Source: Cyclobacteriaceae bacterium (lineage in GTDB: Bacteria > Bacteroidota > Bacteroidia > Cytophagales > Cyclobacteriaceae). From it: a stretch of DNA of 9,417 bases. The position numbers and the translations under genes were made by a program. Where the stretch lies: assembly GCA_029861825.1 (NCBI GenBank), contig JAOTYN010000135.1, positions 1 through 9,417 of the forward strand, given 5' to 3'. Positions within the stretch are counted from its first letter, which is position 1. Every line of letters begins with the position of its first letter. The notes beneath the pieces were generated by a model. The model made no database searches. It saw only the letters and a program-made list of their open reading frames with translations, and was not told where the DNA came from. Below are positions 1 to 6,266 of this stretch, in pieces.

Positions 1-83
1 GTATTCTCCGCACCTTGATAAGTTTCTTGTGCTGTTGCATTAAGACTAAATACCAAACAAAGGAACAGTATTAATTTTTTCAT
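1..83 (-). CDS. CcmD-like small protein, 5' end only
   Basis: Only the first 27 codons are inside the window. They read MKKLILFLCLVFSLNATAQ followed by ETYQGAEN: two lysines, a hydrophobic core (residues 4-14) and an A-T-A cleavage site before Q19, which is a classic Sec signal peptide. The ATG follows the ccmC stop codon by a single base, so the two are translationally linked. In Bacteroidota the gene directly after ccmC is commonly a short protein with this layout (signal peptide, then one membrane helix) annotated as a CcmD family protein, which would help CcmC hand haem to CcmE. The family call rests on position and on this N-terminus; the diagnostic membrane helix lies outside the window. 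It could instead be an unrelated exported protein. Confidence 0.6.
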   Translation of the reverse strand, partial: MKKLILFLCLVFSLNATAQETYQGAEN

Positions 84-84
84 G

Positions 85-756
85 TTACGATAATTCCGAA
101 AGTTCACGTTGATAGCTTATTTTTTGCATTCGAATACCCAGAGTTGCCAGCCATACCCCTAAGAGTGTCCAGCCCAACACTGCGGGGTAGAATACCATAC
201 GAAGTCGATTGTCCAGATCAATATCTCCGAAAGCGGCGTTGCCACCACTCCCAGGATGCAGGGAGTCCGTCATTCCAGGCAATATGTAGAGCAACGGAAT
301 GAGGGTGGCGAAGGCAAAAACATTGTAAACTGCACCGATCCGCCCCCGCTGTTGATCATCTTTCAGTGACCCCCTTAACAGGGTGTAGGCAAAATATATC
401 AATAAGGCAATAGCGGCATTGTTTTGCTTGGGATCTCCGCTCCAGGGCGAACCCCAGGTGAAGTTGGCCCATATCATTCCGGTAACGATGCCCAGGATAC
501 CAAAGAGAATACCGACTTTGGCAAATTCGTATGCTGCAATATCATATGACTGCAATGGTTTTTTGAGATACAATACTGAAAACACCGCAGATGTCAGCAA
601 GAGGATCATCATTCCCAACCACATAGGTACATGATAAAAGGTGTTCCTTATGGACTCGTTTAAAATATGCAGTCGCGGTACATCCATTAACAGTCCGCCT
701 ACGATGCTGTACAGCAACAGAACAACCGTTAGTATTTTCCACCAGTGCTTTTTCAT
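85..756 (-). CDS. ccmC: Cytochrome c biogenesis protein CcmC (haem handling, System I)
   Basis: Inner-membrane protein of 223 aa that in the CcmABCD complex presents haem to the chaperone CcmE for cytochrome c maturation. About six hydrophobic segments are visible (near residues 7-24, 44-64, 78-96, 113-128, 141-160, 188-208). The tryptophan-rich periplasmic motif is at 101-111 (W101, W105, D108). The two family histidines appear to be H42 (in YHVPMW) and H167 (in SLHPG), the expected axial haem ligands. The motif WGSPWSGDPKQ differs from the proteobacterial WGxxWxWDxRLT pattern but resembles Bacteroidota versions. The length fits the Bacteroidota family. It starts 9 bp after the ccmB stop codon and ends 1 bp before the ccmD-like start, so it is the middle gene of a ccmB-ccmC-ccmD transcript. 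No separate promoter is seen. Confidence 0.93.
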   Translation of the reverse strand: MKKHWWKILTVVLLLYSIVGGLLMDVPRLHILNESIRNTFYHVPMWLGMMILLLTSAVFSVLYLKKPLQSYDIAAYEFAKVGILFGILGIVTGMIWANFTWGSPWSGDPKQNNAAIALLIYFAYTLLRGSLKDDQQRGRIGAVYNVFAFATLIPLLYILPGMTDSLHPGSGGNAAFGDIDLDNRLRMVFYPAVLGWTLLGVWLATLGIRMQKISYQRELSELS

Positions 757-765
757 GGGTTCAGT

Positions 766-1434
766 TTAGCTTCTCCAAATATAAGGGAACAACAGTATGG
801 CTAAAGTCGCTACCATTACGTCCACAGCCAGCAAGGTGATTATTGCCGATTGACTTACGGACCAAGCCAAACCATCCAAAGCGTTCTTAGAGATTTTTAT
901 GGTCATTAAAATTACTGGGATTAGCACGGGCAATCCCAATACCGCTAGCAGTGTCTGGTTGCTTTGAGCTTTAGCTGCTACACTGCTGATCAAAGTCAAG
1001 GTTGCGGCAATCCCTACCGAGCCCAATACAATATTCAAAAGAAAAAGCCCCTTATTTTGCACAGGATTACCTAGTACTAAACTATAGAATAGATAGCCGG
1101 TTAACCCTAAAAGTACCAACAAGAGGGTGTAATAGATGATCTTGGAGATAATAATTCCCCGGGCGCTGGCCAGGGTATAATAGTACATCAACCGCCCTCC
1201 ACTTTCTTGTAGGAAACTCTTGGCCACTGCATTTACTGCGGTAAATAGTATAATGATCCAAAACAGGGCATTCCAGGTTAATGGTTGCAATTGATTGGGC
1301 ATGAGGTTGAAGCTCAAATAACAGATGAAAATGGTACTAGCCAGATAGAGAATAATCCCATTAAGGGCGTATTTCTGACGGATTTCCAGTACGAATTCCT
1401 TCTTCAGTAATAATGAAACTTCCTTGAGCAACAT
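766..1434 (-). CDS. ccmB: Haem exporter / cytochrome c maturation permease CcmB
   Basis: The 222-aa product is the usual size for CcmB, the membrane permease that pairs with the ATPase CcmA in the CcmABCD complex releasing holo-CcmE. The start MLLKEVSLLLKKEF and the segment EIRQKYALNGI (17-27) are typical of Bacteroidota CcmB. Six hydrophobic stretches can be seen near residues 24-42, 55-73, 97-121, 129-152, 161-179 and 197-217. The conserved stretch after helix 2 contains FLQESGGRLMYYYTLAS (74-90). ccmC follows after 9 bp. ccmA is not next to it, so it is probably encoded elsewhere. Upstream lie 80 bp and then cysQ on the same strand; a poor -7 type element sits just before the start codon, so ccmB may be transcribed on its own or by read-through from cysQ. 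Confidence 0.92.
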   Translation of the reverse strand: MLLKEVSLLLKKEFVLEIRQKYALNGIILYLASTIFICYLSFNLMPNQLQPLTWNALFWIIILFTAVNAVAKSFLQESGGRLMYYYTLASARGIIISKIIYYTLLLVLLGLTGYLFYSLVLGNPVQNKGLFLLNIVLGSVGIAATLTLISSVAAKAQSNQTLLAVLGLPVLIPVILMTIKISKNALDGLAWSVSQSAIITLLAVDVMVATLAILLFPYIWRS

Positions 1435-1441
1435 CGGATGC

Positions 1442-1449
1442 TAAAGTTA
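1442..1449 (-). promoter_or_regulatory. Possible Bacteroidota -7 box before ccmB
   Basis: The minus strand reads TAACTTTA, one base off the TAnnTTTG element, 7 nt before the ccmB ATG. No convincing -33 element lies 19-21 nt upstream. If used, the mRNA would begin almost at the start codon. This is weak support, and read-through from cysQ is an equally good explanation. Confidence 0.3.
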
Positions 1450-1514
1450 TACCCCAATGCGCAATAATCCTCGAAAATCAGAGAAAAGCAATAAAATATC
1501 TATGTTAGGGTTGA

Positions 1515-2285
1515 TCAAAAACCCAGACAAAGAAAGCTGCTGTTCAACAGACTTTCTTTATTGTAGGTAAAGACTTGATCGCTTGTGCCTACGAATACTT
1601 TACCCCCGGCAGCTTCTACCACCGCCTGTCCAGCTGCAGTATCCCACTCCATGGTTGGTCCATGGCGGTAGTAAATATCTGCTTTTCCTTCAGCTACCAT
1701 GCAGAACTTTAGTGAGCTCCCACGGGAAATACTCTCAACGGCATCGTACCGGGCCAGTACACCTTCTTCCTCTGGTGAAGCGTGTGACTTACTGCGCACG
1801 GCCACACGTGCTGAATCTTTGAAGTTGACCCGTATGGGACGAGCTGGCTGATCCTTTTCAAGTAAAAATGCTCCCCCGTCCTGGCTTCCATAATAGGTAA
1901 TTCCCAAATAAGGAACATGGACCACTCCAAAGATAGGGCGGCCATTTTGGATCAATGCGATATTGACGGTAAACTCCCCGTTGCGTTTTATGAACTCTTT
2001 GGTGCCGTCCAATGGATCTATCAGCCAGAAAGTATCATAGGACTTTCGCTGCTCATAGGGAATGTCTTTACCTTCCTCGGAAATTATGGGGATCTCAGGG
2101 TGTAACACACTCAGTTCCTCCATGATTACTTCATGTGAAGCCTTATCTCCAAGGGTCAAGGGTGAGTTATCCCCTTTGAAGTCCACCACCTTGGAGAAAT
2201 CCGCATGGTGGTAGATTTCAAGTATAGCATCTCCAGCCTTTTTGGCGATTGAAATTATTTTTTTTTCCTGGATTTGACCGATCAT
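1515..2285 (-). CDS. cysQ: 3'(2'),5'-bisphosphate nucleotidase CysQ
   Basis: Member of the inositol monophosphatase-like, Mg-dependent, Li-sensitive phosphatases. It hydrolyses 3'-phosphoadenosine 5'-phosphate (PAP), the by-product of PAPS use, to AMP and phosphate in the cytoplasm. Using the ATG at 2285 (256 aa), the metal-binding signatures are present: EE at 70-71 in ISEEGK, DPLDGT at 90-95 followed by KEFIKRNGEFTVNIAL, and EWDTAAG at 213-219. The reading frame stays open to an ATG at 2348, but those 21 extra residues do not look like the family and the predicted -7 promoter box (2310-2317) lies downstream of that ATG, so the start at 2285 is chosen. The gene is divergent from cysCDN, which makes PAPS, so the two units form one functional module. 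ccmB follows after 80 bp. No terminator hairpin is evident. Confidence 0.93.
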   Translation of the reverse strand: MIGQIQEKKIISIAKKAGDAILEIYHHADFSKVVDFKGDNSPLTLGDKASHEVIMEELSVLHPEIPIISEEGKDIPYEQRKSYDTFWLIDPLDGTKEFIKRNGEFTVNIALIQNGRPIFGVVHVPYLGITYYGSQDGGAFLLEKDQPARPIRVNFKDSARVAVRSKSHASPEEEGVLARYDAVESISRGSSLKFCMVAEGKADIYYRHGPTMEWDTAAGQAVVEAAGGKVFVGTSDQVFTYNKESLLNSSFLCLGF

Positions 2286-2309
2286 CTTGTTGGGAGTAAA
2301 TTTGAACCT

Positions 2310-2341
2310 CAAAGGTATGTAAATATTTGAAAAGTTTAAAA
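2310..2341 (-). promoter_or_regulatory. Promoter of cysQ (Bacteroidota type)
   Basis: The minus strand has TACCTTTG at 2317-2310, a full match to the TAnnTTTG -7 element. Exactly 20 nt further upstream is TTTT (2341-2338), a 3-of-4 match to the TTTG -33 element. Transcription would start near 2304, about 19 nt before the ATG at 2285. This supports the shorter cysQ start, since a transcript from here cannot include the ATG at 2348. Confidence 0.6.
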
Positions 2342-2366
2342 TTTTCAATTTTTAATACTATTTTTG
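2335..2366 (+). promoter_or_regulatory. Promoter of the cysCDN operon (Bacteroidota type)
   Basis: TATTTTTG at 2359-2366 matches the TAnnTTTG -7 element. TTTA at 2335-2338, exactly 20 nt upstream, is a 3-of-4 match to the -33 TTTG. The predicted start is near 2372, leaving a leader of about 30 nt before the cysC GTG. The -33 element overlaps that of the divergent cysQ promoter within TTTAAAA (2335-2341). The background is very AT-rich, so a chance match to the -7 box is possible. Confidence 0.55.
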
Positions 2367-2403
2367 TACTTCAATTTTAAGATCAACTTTTATTTAAAGC
2401 CTT

Positions 2404-3000
2404 GTGGAACATATTTATCCAATTTTTGACAGCATATTAAGCCGGGAGAAAAAGCAACAATTGCTCAAACAGCAATCAATGGTAGTCTGGATGACCGGAC
2501 TCTCAGGATCCGGAAAAAGTACCTTAGCCCGATCACTGGAGAACAATCTTTATGAGATGGGATTTTTGACAAAATTACTGGACGGCGACAATCTCCGATC
2601 GGGTATTAACAACAATTTGGGATTTTCTGACGAGGATCGAACAGAGAATATTCGAAGAGCCGCGGAGGTATCGAAATTGTTTGCCCAAGCCGGTGTGATT
2701 ACCATATGCTCGCTTATCAGCCCTACCATCGCCATAAGGTCCATGGCCAAAGAAGTAATCGGTGAGGATCTTTTCTTCGAGGTATTTATTAATTGCCCGC
2801 TGGAAGTATGTGAGGAACGCGATGTAAAAGGACTGTATGCCAAGGCGCGTAGCGGAGAGATTAAAAAATTTACGGGAATTGATGCTCCTTTTGAAGAACC
2901 ACCAACCCCTTCGTTAGAGATACGGACGGACCAGTACTCCGTTCAGGACTGTCAAAAGCAGCTTTTGGACAGTATCCTACCCAAAATAACCGTCGACTAA
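2404..3000 (+). CDS. cysC: Adenylylsulfate (APS) kinase CysC
   Basis: Cytoplasmic kinase that phosphorylates APS with ATP to PAPS. The 198-aa protein has a P-loop GLSGSGKS (32-39), DGDN (60-63), ENIRR (81-85), the ISP serine (S106, matching the phosphoserine site of E. coli CysC), KGLYAKAR (142-149) and FTGID (156-160). The start is a GTG at 2404: the first residues, MEHIYPIFDSIL, match the conserved N-terminus of Bacteroidota CysC, whereas the next in-frame ATG (2479) would remove this region. The length is close to the E. coli enzyme (201 aa). It is the first gene of the sulfate activation operon, with cysD starting 15 nt after its stop. It is a stand-alone kinase, not fused to CysN as in NodQ-type proteins. 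Confidence 0.95.
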   Translation: MEHIYPIFDSILSREKKQQLLKQQSMVVWMTGLSGSGKSTLARSLENNLYEMGFLTKLLDGDNLRSGINNNLGFSDEDRTENIRRAAEVSKLFAQAGVITICSLISPTIAIRSMAKEVIGEDLFFEVFINCPLEVCEERDVKGLYAKARSGEIKKFTGIDAPFEEPPTPSLEIRTDQYSVQDCQKQLLDSILPKITVD

Positions 3001-3015
3001 GTCTGAATTTTACAT

Positions 3016-3921
3016 ATGTACTCTTATAATCTAACCCATTTAAAGCAGTTGGAGGCAGAAGCCATTTTTATTTTTAGGGAGATCGCCTCACAATTTGAAA
3101 GGCCTGTATTGCTGTTCAGCGGCGGTAAGGACTCCATCGTTTTAGTAAGATTGGCGCAAAAGGCCTTCTGGCCAGCCCGGTTGCCCTTCCCGCTCATGCA
3201 CATCGACACTGAACATAATTTCCCGGAAACCATTCACTTCCGGGACAAATTAGCATCGGACATCGGCGTGCGCCTCATCGTCAGCAGCGTCCAGGATTCT
3301 ATCGATCAGGGCCGGGTGGCGGAGGAATCGGGACTTAACGCCAGCCGCAATAATCTGCAGACCACCACTTTACTTGATGCCATCGAGGAGCACCACTTCG
3401 ATGCCTGTTTTGGCGGGGCCCGACGCGATGAGGAAAAAGCCCGTGCCAAAGAACGATTTCTTTCGCACCGCGATGAATTTGGTCAATGGGATCCTAAGAA
3501 TCAGCGACCGGAGCTGTGGAATTTATTAAACGGACGCAAAGATCCCGGAGAGCATTTCCGGGTATTCCCCATCAGTAATTGGACGGAGATGGATGTATGG
3601 CAATATATCGCATTGGAGAATCTGGAGATTCCTTCGATATATTTCAGCCATCAAAGGGAAGTGGTACGTCGTAATGGAGTACTGTTGGCCAAGTGTGATT
3701 TTTTAAATCTTACGGAGAAAGAACAGTATGAGGAACTGACCATCAGGTTTCGAACTGTGGGCGACATGACCTGTACCGGTGCAGTGGAATCTGAGGCCGG
3801 ATCCGTAGAGACCATTATACAAGAAGTGGCCTCCGCCCGGGAAACAGAACGGGGAGGCAGGGCTGATGATAAGCGCTCTGAAGCAGCCATGGAAGACCGC
3901 AAGAAGGAGGGTTATTTCTAA
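3016..3921 (+). CDS. cysD: Sulfate adenylyltransferase subunit 2 (CysD)
   Basis: Catalytic subunit of the two-subunit ATP sulfurylase, which forms APS and pyrophosphate from ATP and sulfate, driven by GTP hydrolysis in CysN. The 301-aa protein matches the usual length (about 302). It belongs to the PP-loop ATP pyrophosphatase family: SGGKDS at 35-40, HIDTEHNFPET at 62-72, FGGARRDEEKARAKER at 132-147, and RFRTVGDMTCTG at 243-254. The C-terminal tail (about 270-301) is charged, with many Arg, Lys and Glu, as in other CysD proteins. It lies 15 nt after cysC and 18 nt before cysN, consistent with one transcript. The perfect AAGGAGG at 3904-3910 inside its last codons is too far from the cysN start to act as its ribosome binding site. 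Confidence 0.97.
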   Translation: MYSYNLTHLKQLEAEAIFIFREIASQFERPVLLFSGGKDSIVLVRLAQKAFWPARLPFPLMHIDTEHNFPETIHFRDKLASDIGVRLIVSSVQDSIDQGRVAEESGLNASRNNLQTTTLLDAIEEHHFDACFGGARRDEEKARAKERFLSHRDEFGQWDPKNQRPELWNLLNGRKDPGEHFRVFPISNWTEMDVWQYIALENLEIPSIYFSHQREVVRRNGVLLAKCDFLNLTEKEQYEELTIRFRTVGDMTCTGAVESEAGSVETIIQEVASARETERGGRADDKRSEAAMEDRKKEGYF

Positions 3922-3939
3922 TTTAGCACTAGCAAAAAG

Positions 3940-5226
3940 ATGTCAGATAACAACACTATAAGTTCAGAAAAATACCTCAACATGGATCTGCTGCGGTTCA
4001 CCACCGCAGGCAGTGTGGATGACGGAAAAAGTACCTTGATCGGTCGATTGCTTTACGACTCAAAAGCTATTTTCGCCGACCAAATGGAAGCCATTGAAAA
4101 GACCAGCGAGCAAATGGGTGACGGCTATGTAAATTTGGCATTGCTTACAGATGGATTGAGAGCAGAGCGTGAGCAGGGCATTACCATAGATGTGGCCTAC
4201 CGCTATTTTGCTACCCCCAAAAGAAAATTCATCATCGCGGATACTCCAGGACATATACAGTACACCCGGAATATGGTCACGGGAGCATCTACTGCCAATT
4301 TAGCTATCGTATTGGTTGATGCTCGTCATGGAGTGGTTGAACAGACCAACCGCCACGCTTTTATTGCTTCATTGCTGCAGATCAAACATTTGGTATTGTG
4401 CGTTAATAAAATGGATCTGGTGGACTACAAGCAAGAAGCTTTTGATACTATCGTTGAAGACTTTGAAAATTTCAGCCATAAATTGGATATCCCTGATATC
4501 CATTACATACCCATAAGCGCTTTGAAAGGGGACAATGTGGTGAACAAGAGTCAAACCATGGATTGGTATGATGGATCAACTTTGCTATACGTTCTGGAAA
4601 ATGTACATATCGCCAGTGATATGAATTATGTGGATTGTCGATTCCCCGTACAAAGAGTAATCCGCCCTCAGTCCGACGAACATCATGACTTCCGAGGATA
4701 CGCTGGTAGAATTGAAGGCGGAGTATTTAAGCCCGGTGATGAAGTAATGTCCTTACCCTCGGGATTTACCAGTATCATTGAAAATATCCAAACCATGGAT
4801 GGCGACCTGGACGAGGCATTCCCGCCCATGTCCGTGGTCATGACATTGAAAGATGAGATCGATGTCAGCCGGGGAGATATGATCGTGCGGACCAATAATC
4901 AGCCTCATGTTGGACAAGATATTGAGCTTATGATATGCTGGCTTAATGACAAGCCTCTAAATCCCAGAGGGAAATACTCCATAAAGCATACTTCCAAGGA
5001 ACTGCGCTGCATTGTGAAAGAGGTGCGTTATAAAGTCAACATCAATACCTTACACCGCATAGAAGATGACCTTACCATTGGCCTCAATGATATTGGTCGT
5101 ATTTTGATCCGTACTACTCAACCCTTATTTTATGATAGCTACCGGCGGAATCGCAGTACGGGAAGCGTGATATTAGTGGATGAATTTACTAACGAAACCG
5201 TTGGAGCTGGTATGATCCTTACCTAA
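3940..5226 (+). CDS. cysN: Sulfate adenylyltransferase subunit 1 (CysN), GTPase
   Basis: GTP-hydrolysing regulatory subunit of ATP sulfurylase, an EF-Tu/EF-1alpha-like GTPase that drives APS formation by CysD. The GTPase motifs are complete: G1 GSVDDGKS (24-31), the switch I region EREQGITID (76-84), G3 DTPGH (101-105), G4 NKMD (156-159) and G5 SAL (193-195). The beta-barrel domains follow, including FPVQRVIRPQ (235-244), FRGYAGRIEGG (251-261) and KHTSKELRCIVKEVRYKVN (349-367). At 428 aa it is shorter than E. coli CysN (475 aa) but of the size seen in Bacteroidota. There is no APS kinase domain at the C-terminus; that function is the separate cysC. The last codon region and stop overlap the predicted pheS promoter. 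Confidence 0.97.
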   Translation: MSDNNTISSEKYLNMDLLRFTTAGSVDDGKSTLIGRLLYDSKAIFADQMEAIEKTSEQMGDGYVNLALLTDGLRAEREQGITIDVAYRYFATPKRKFIIADTPGHIQYTRNMVTGASTANLAIVLVDARHGVVEQTNRHAFIASLLQIKHLVLCVNKMDLVDYKQEAFDTIVEDFENFSHKLDIPDIHYIPISALKGDNVVNKSQTMDWYDGSTLLYVLENVHIASDMNYVDCRFPVQRVIRPQSDEHHDFRGYAGRIEGGVFKPGDEVMSLPSGFTSIIENIQTMDGDLDEAFPPMSVVMTLKDEIDVSRGDMIVRTNNQPHVGQDIELMICWLNDKPLNPRGKYSIKHTSKELRCIVKEVRYKVNINTLHRIEDDLTIGLNDIGRILIRTTQPLFYDSYRRNRSTGSVILVDEFTNETVGAGMILT

Positions 5227-5231
5227 CTTTG
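5201..5231 (+). promoter_or_regulatory. Predicted promoter of pheS, overlapping the cysN stop codon
   Basis: TAACTTTG at 5224-5231 is a full match to the Bacteroidota -7 element TAnnTTTG, and its TAA is also the cysN stop codon. TTG at 5201-5203 (GTTG against TTTG) lies exactly 20 nt upstream. Only CAGG separates the -7 box from the pheS ATG at 5236, so the transcript would begin at or within a few bases of the start codon. This would let pheS be expressed apart from the sulfate genes. Confidence 0.55.
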
Positions 5232-5235
5232 CAGG

Positions 5236-6264
5236 ATGCTGGATCAAGTCGACATCCTAAAAGAGGAAATAAAAAACTACCAGGTAAACAATGAGCAGGA
5301 ACTAGAAGCCTTTCGTCTGAAGTTCATCAGCCGCAAAGGGGTGATGACTCAATTATTTGAGGGTATCAAGGAGGCTCCTGCTGAAAAGCGCAAAGAACTT
5401 GGCAAGAGCCTTAATGAGCTAAAGAATGAGGCTCAAGTAAAATTCAAAGTGCTGATCTCCGCTTTGAAGCTATCTTCTCAGACGTCAACTGGAGATCTCA
5501 AGGATCTCACCTTGCCACCAGGTGGGATAGGCATAGGTGGCATACATCCCTTAAGCGCTACTTGGGAGCGCATTATAGAAATATTCGGTCGACTGGGCTT
5601 CAACGTTTCTGAAGGGCCTGAAATCGAAGACGACTGGCACAATTTCACCGCCTTAAATTTCCCTCCGAATCACCCTGCCCGGGAAATGCAAGATACTTTC
5701 TTCATAGAAAAGGACCCGGATATAGCGTTGCGAACCCATACTTCCAATGTCCAGATAAGGATAATGGAAAATCAGAAACCACCTATACGCACCCTTTCTC
5801 CCGGCAGGGTATTTCGTAACGAGGCGATATCGGCCAGGGCACATTGTATATTTCACCAATATGAGATCCTGTATGTGGATGAAAACGTGGGATTTGTTGA
5901 CTTGAAGCAAACCCTCTACCACTTTGCCCGGGAGATGTTCAGTAAGGATGTCAAGATCCGATTCCGGCCTTCTTATTTTCCTTTTACCGAACCAAGTGCG
6001 GAGATTGATATTTCCTGCCTGATCTGCCATGGTAAAGGCTGCAATATCTGCAAATACACAGGGTGGGTGGAGATAGGAGGTTCCGGAATGGTGGACCCTA
6101 ATGTATTGGAAAACTGCGGCATCGACTCCCAAAAATATACCGGTTATGCTGCCGGTCTGGGTATTGAGAGGACCTGTATGCTAAAGTATGGAATCAATGA
6201 CCTGCGCCTATTCACGCAGAACGACGTGCGGTTCTTGCGCCAATTCTCATCTTTGGGATTCTAG
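5236..6264 (+). CDS. pheS: Phenylalanine--tRNA ligase alpha subunit
   Basis: Catalytic alpha subunit of the (alpha-beta)2 class II synthetase that charges tRNA-Phe in the cytoplasm. The 342-aa protein has an N-terminal coiled-coil arm (about 1-85) that binds tRNA, then the class II core: motif 1 around HPLSATWERI (104-113), GPEIEDDWHNF (127-137), THTSNVQIR (167-175), motif 2 FRNEAISARAHCIFHQYE (193-210), and motif 3 GLGIERTCMLKYGI (307-320). A CxxC-x4-CxxC insert at C261, C264, C269 and C272 looks like a small zinc knuckle, as in other Bacteroidota PheS. pheT is not adjacent, and separate pheS and pheT loci are usual in this phylum. It begins 9 nt after cysN and ends 2 nt before the dehydrogenase gene. 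Confidence 0.96.
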   Translation: MLDQVDILKEEIKNYQVNNEQELEAFRLKFISRKGVMTQLFEGIKEAPAEKRKELGKSLNELKNEAQVKFKVLISALKLSSQTSTGDLKDLTLPPGGIGIGGIHPLSATWERIIEIFGRLGFNVSEGPEIEDDWHNFTALNFPPNHPAREMQDTFFIEKDPDIALRTHTSNVQIRIMENQKPPIRTLSPGRVFRNEAISARAHCIFHQYEILYVDENVGFVDLKQTLYHFAREMFSKDVKIRFRPSYFPFTEPSAEIDISCLICHGKGCNICKYTGWVEIGGSGMVDPNVLENCGIDSQKYTGYAAGLGIERTCMLKYGINDLRLFTQNDVRFLRQFSSLGF

Positions 6265-6266
6265 GA

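Noticed and set aside
1435..1514. Terminator or small RNA between cysQ and ccmB
   Set aside because: No stem with a T-run could be found on the minus strand; only the 6-bp palindrome TGCGCA is present.
3904..3910. Perfect Shine-Dalgarno-like AAGGAGG before cysN
   Set aside because: It ends 29 nt before the cysN ATG, too far to serve it, and it codes for the lysine-glutamate tail of CysD; no in-frame start for cysN lies closer.
5494..5510. Direct repeat of GATCTCA within pheS
   Set aside because: Two short copies in the linker between the coiled-coil arm and catalytic core; explained by coding sequence and too short to be meaningful.
5653..6132. Long open frame (159 codons) on the minus strand inside pheS
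   Set aside because: It lies opposite a clearly conserved gene with all class II motifs, and its translation shows no recognisable domain.
6248..6255. CATCTTTG before the dehydrogenase gene as a -7 box
   Set aside because: One mismatch in the essential TA, no -33 element at 19-21 nt, and it is within the pheS coding end with a 2-nt gene gap.
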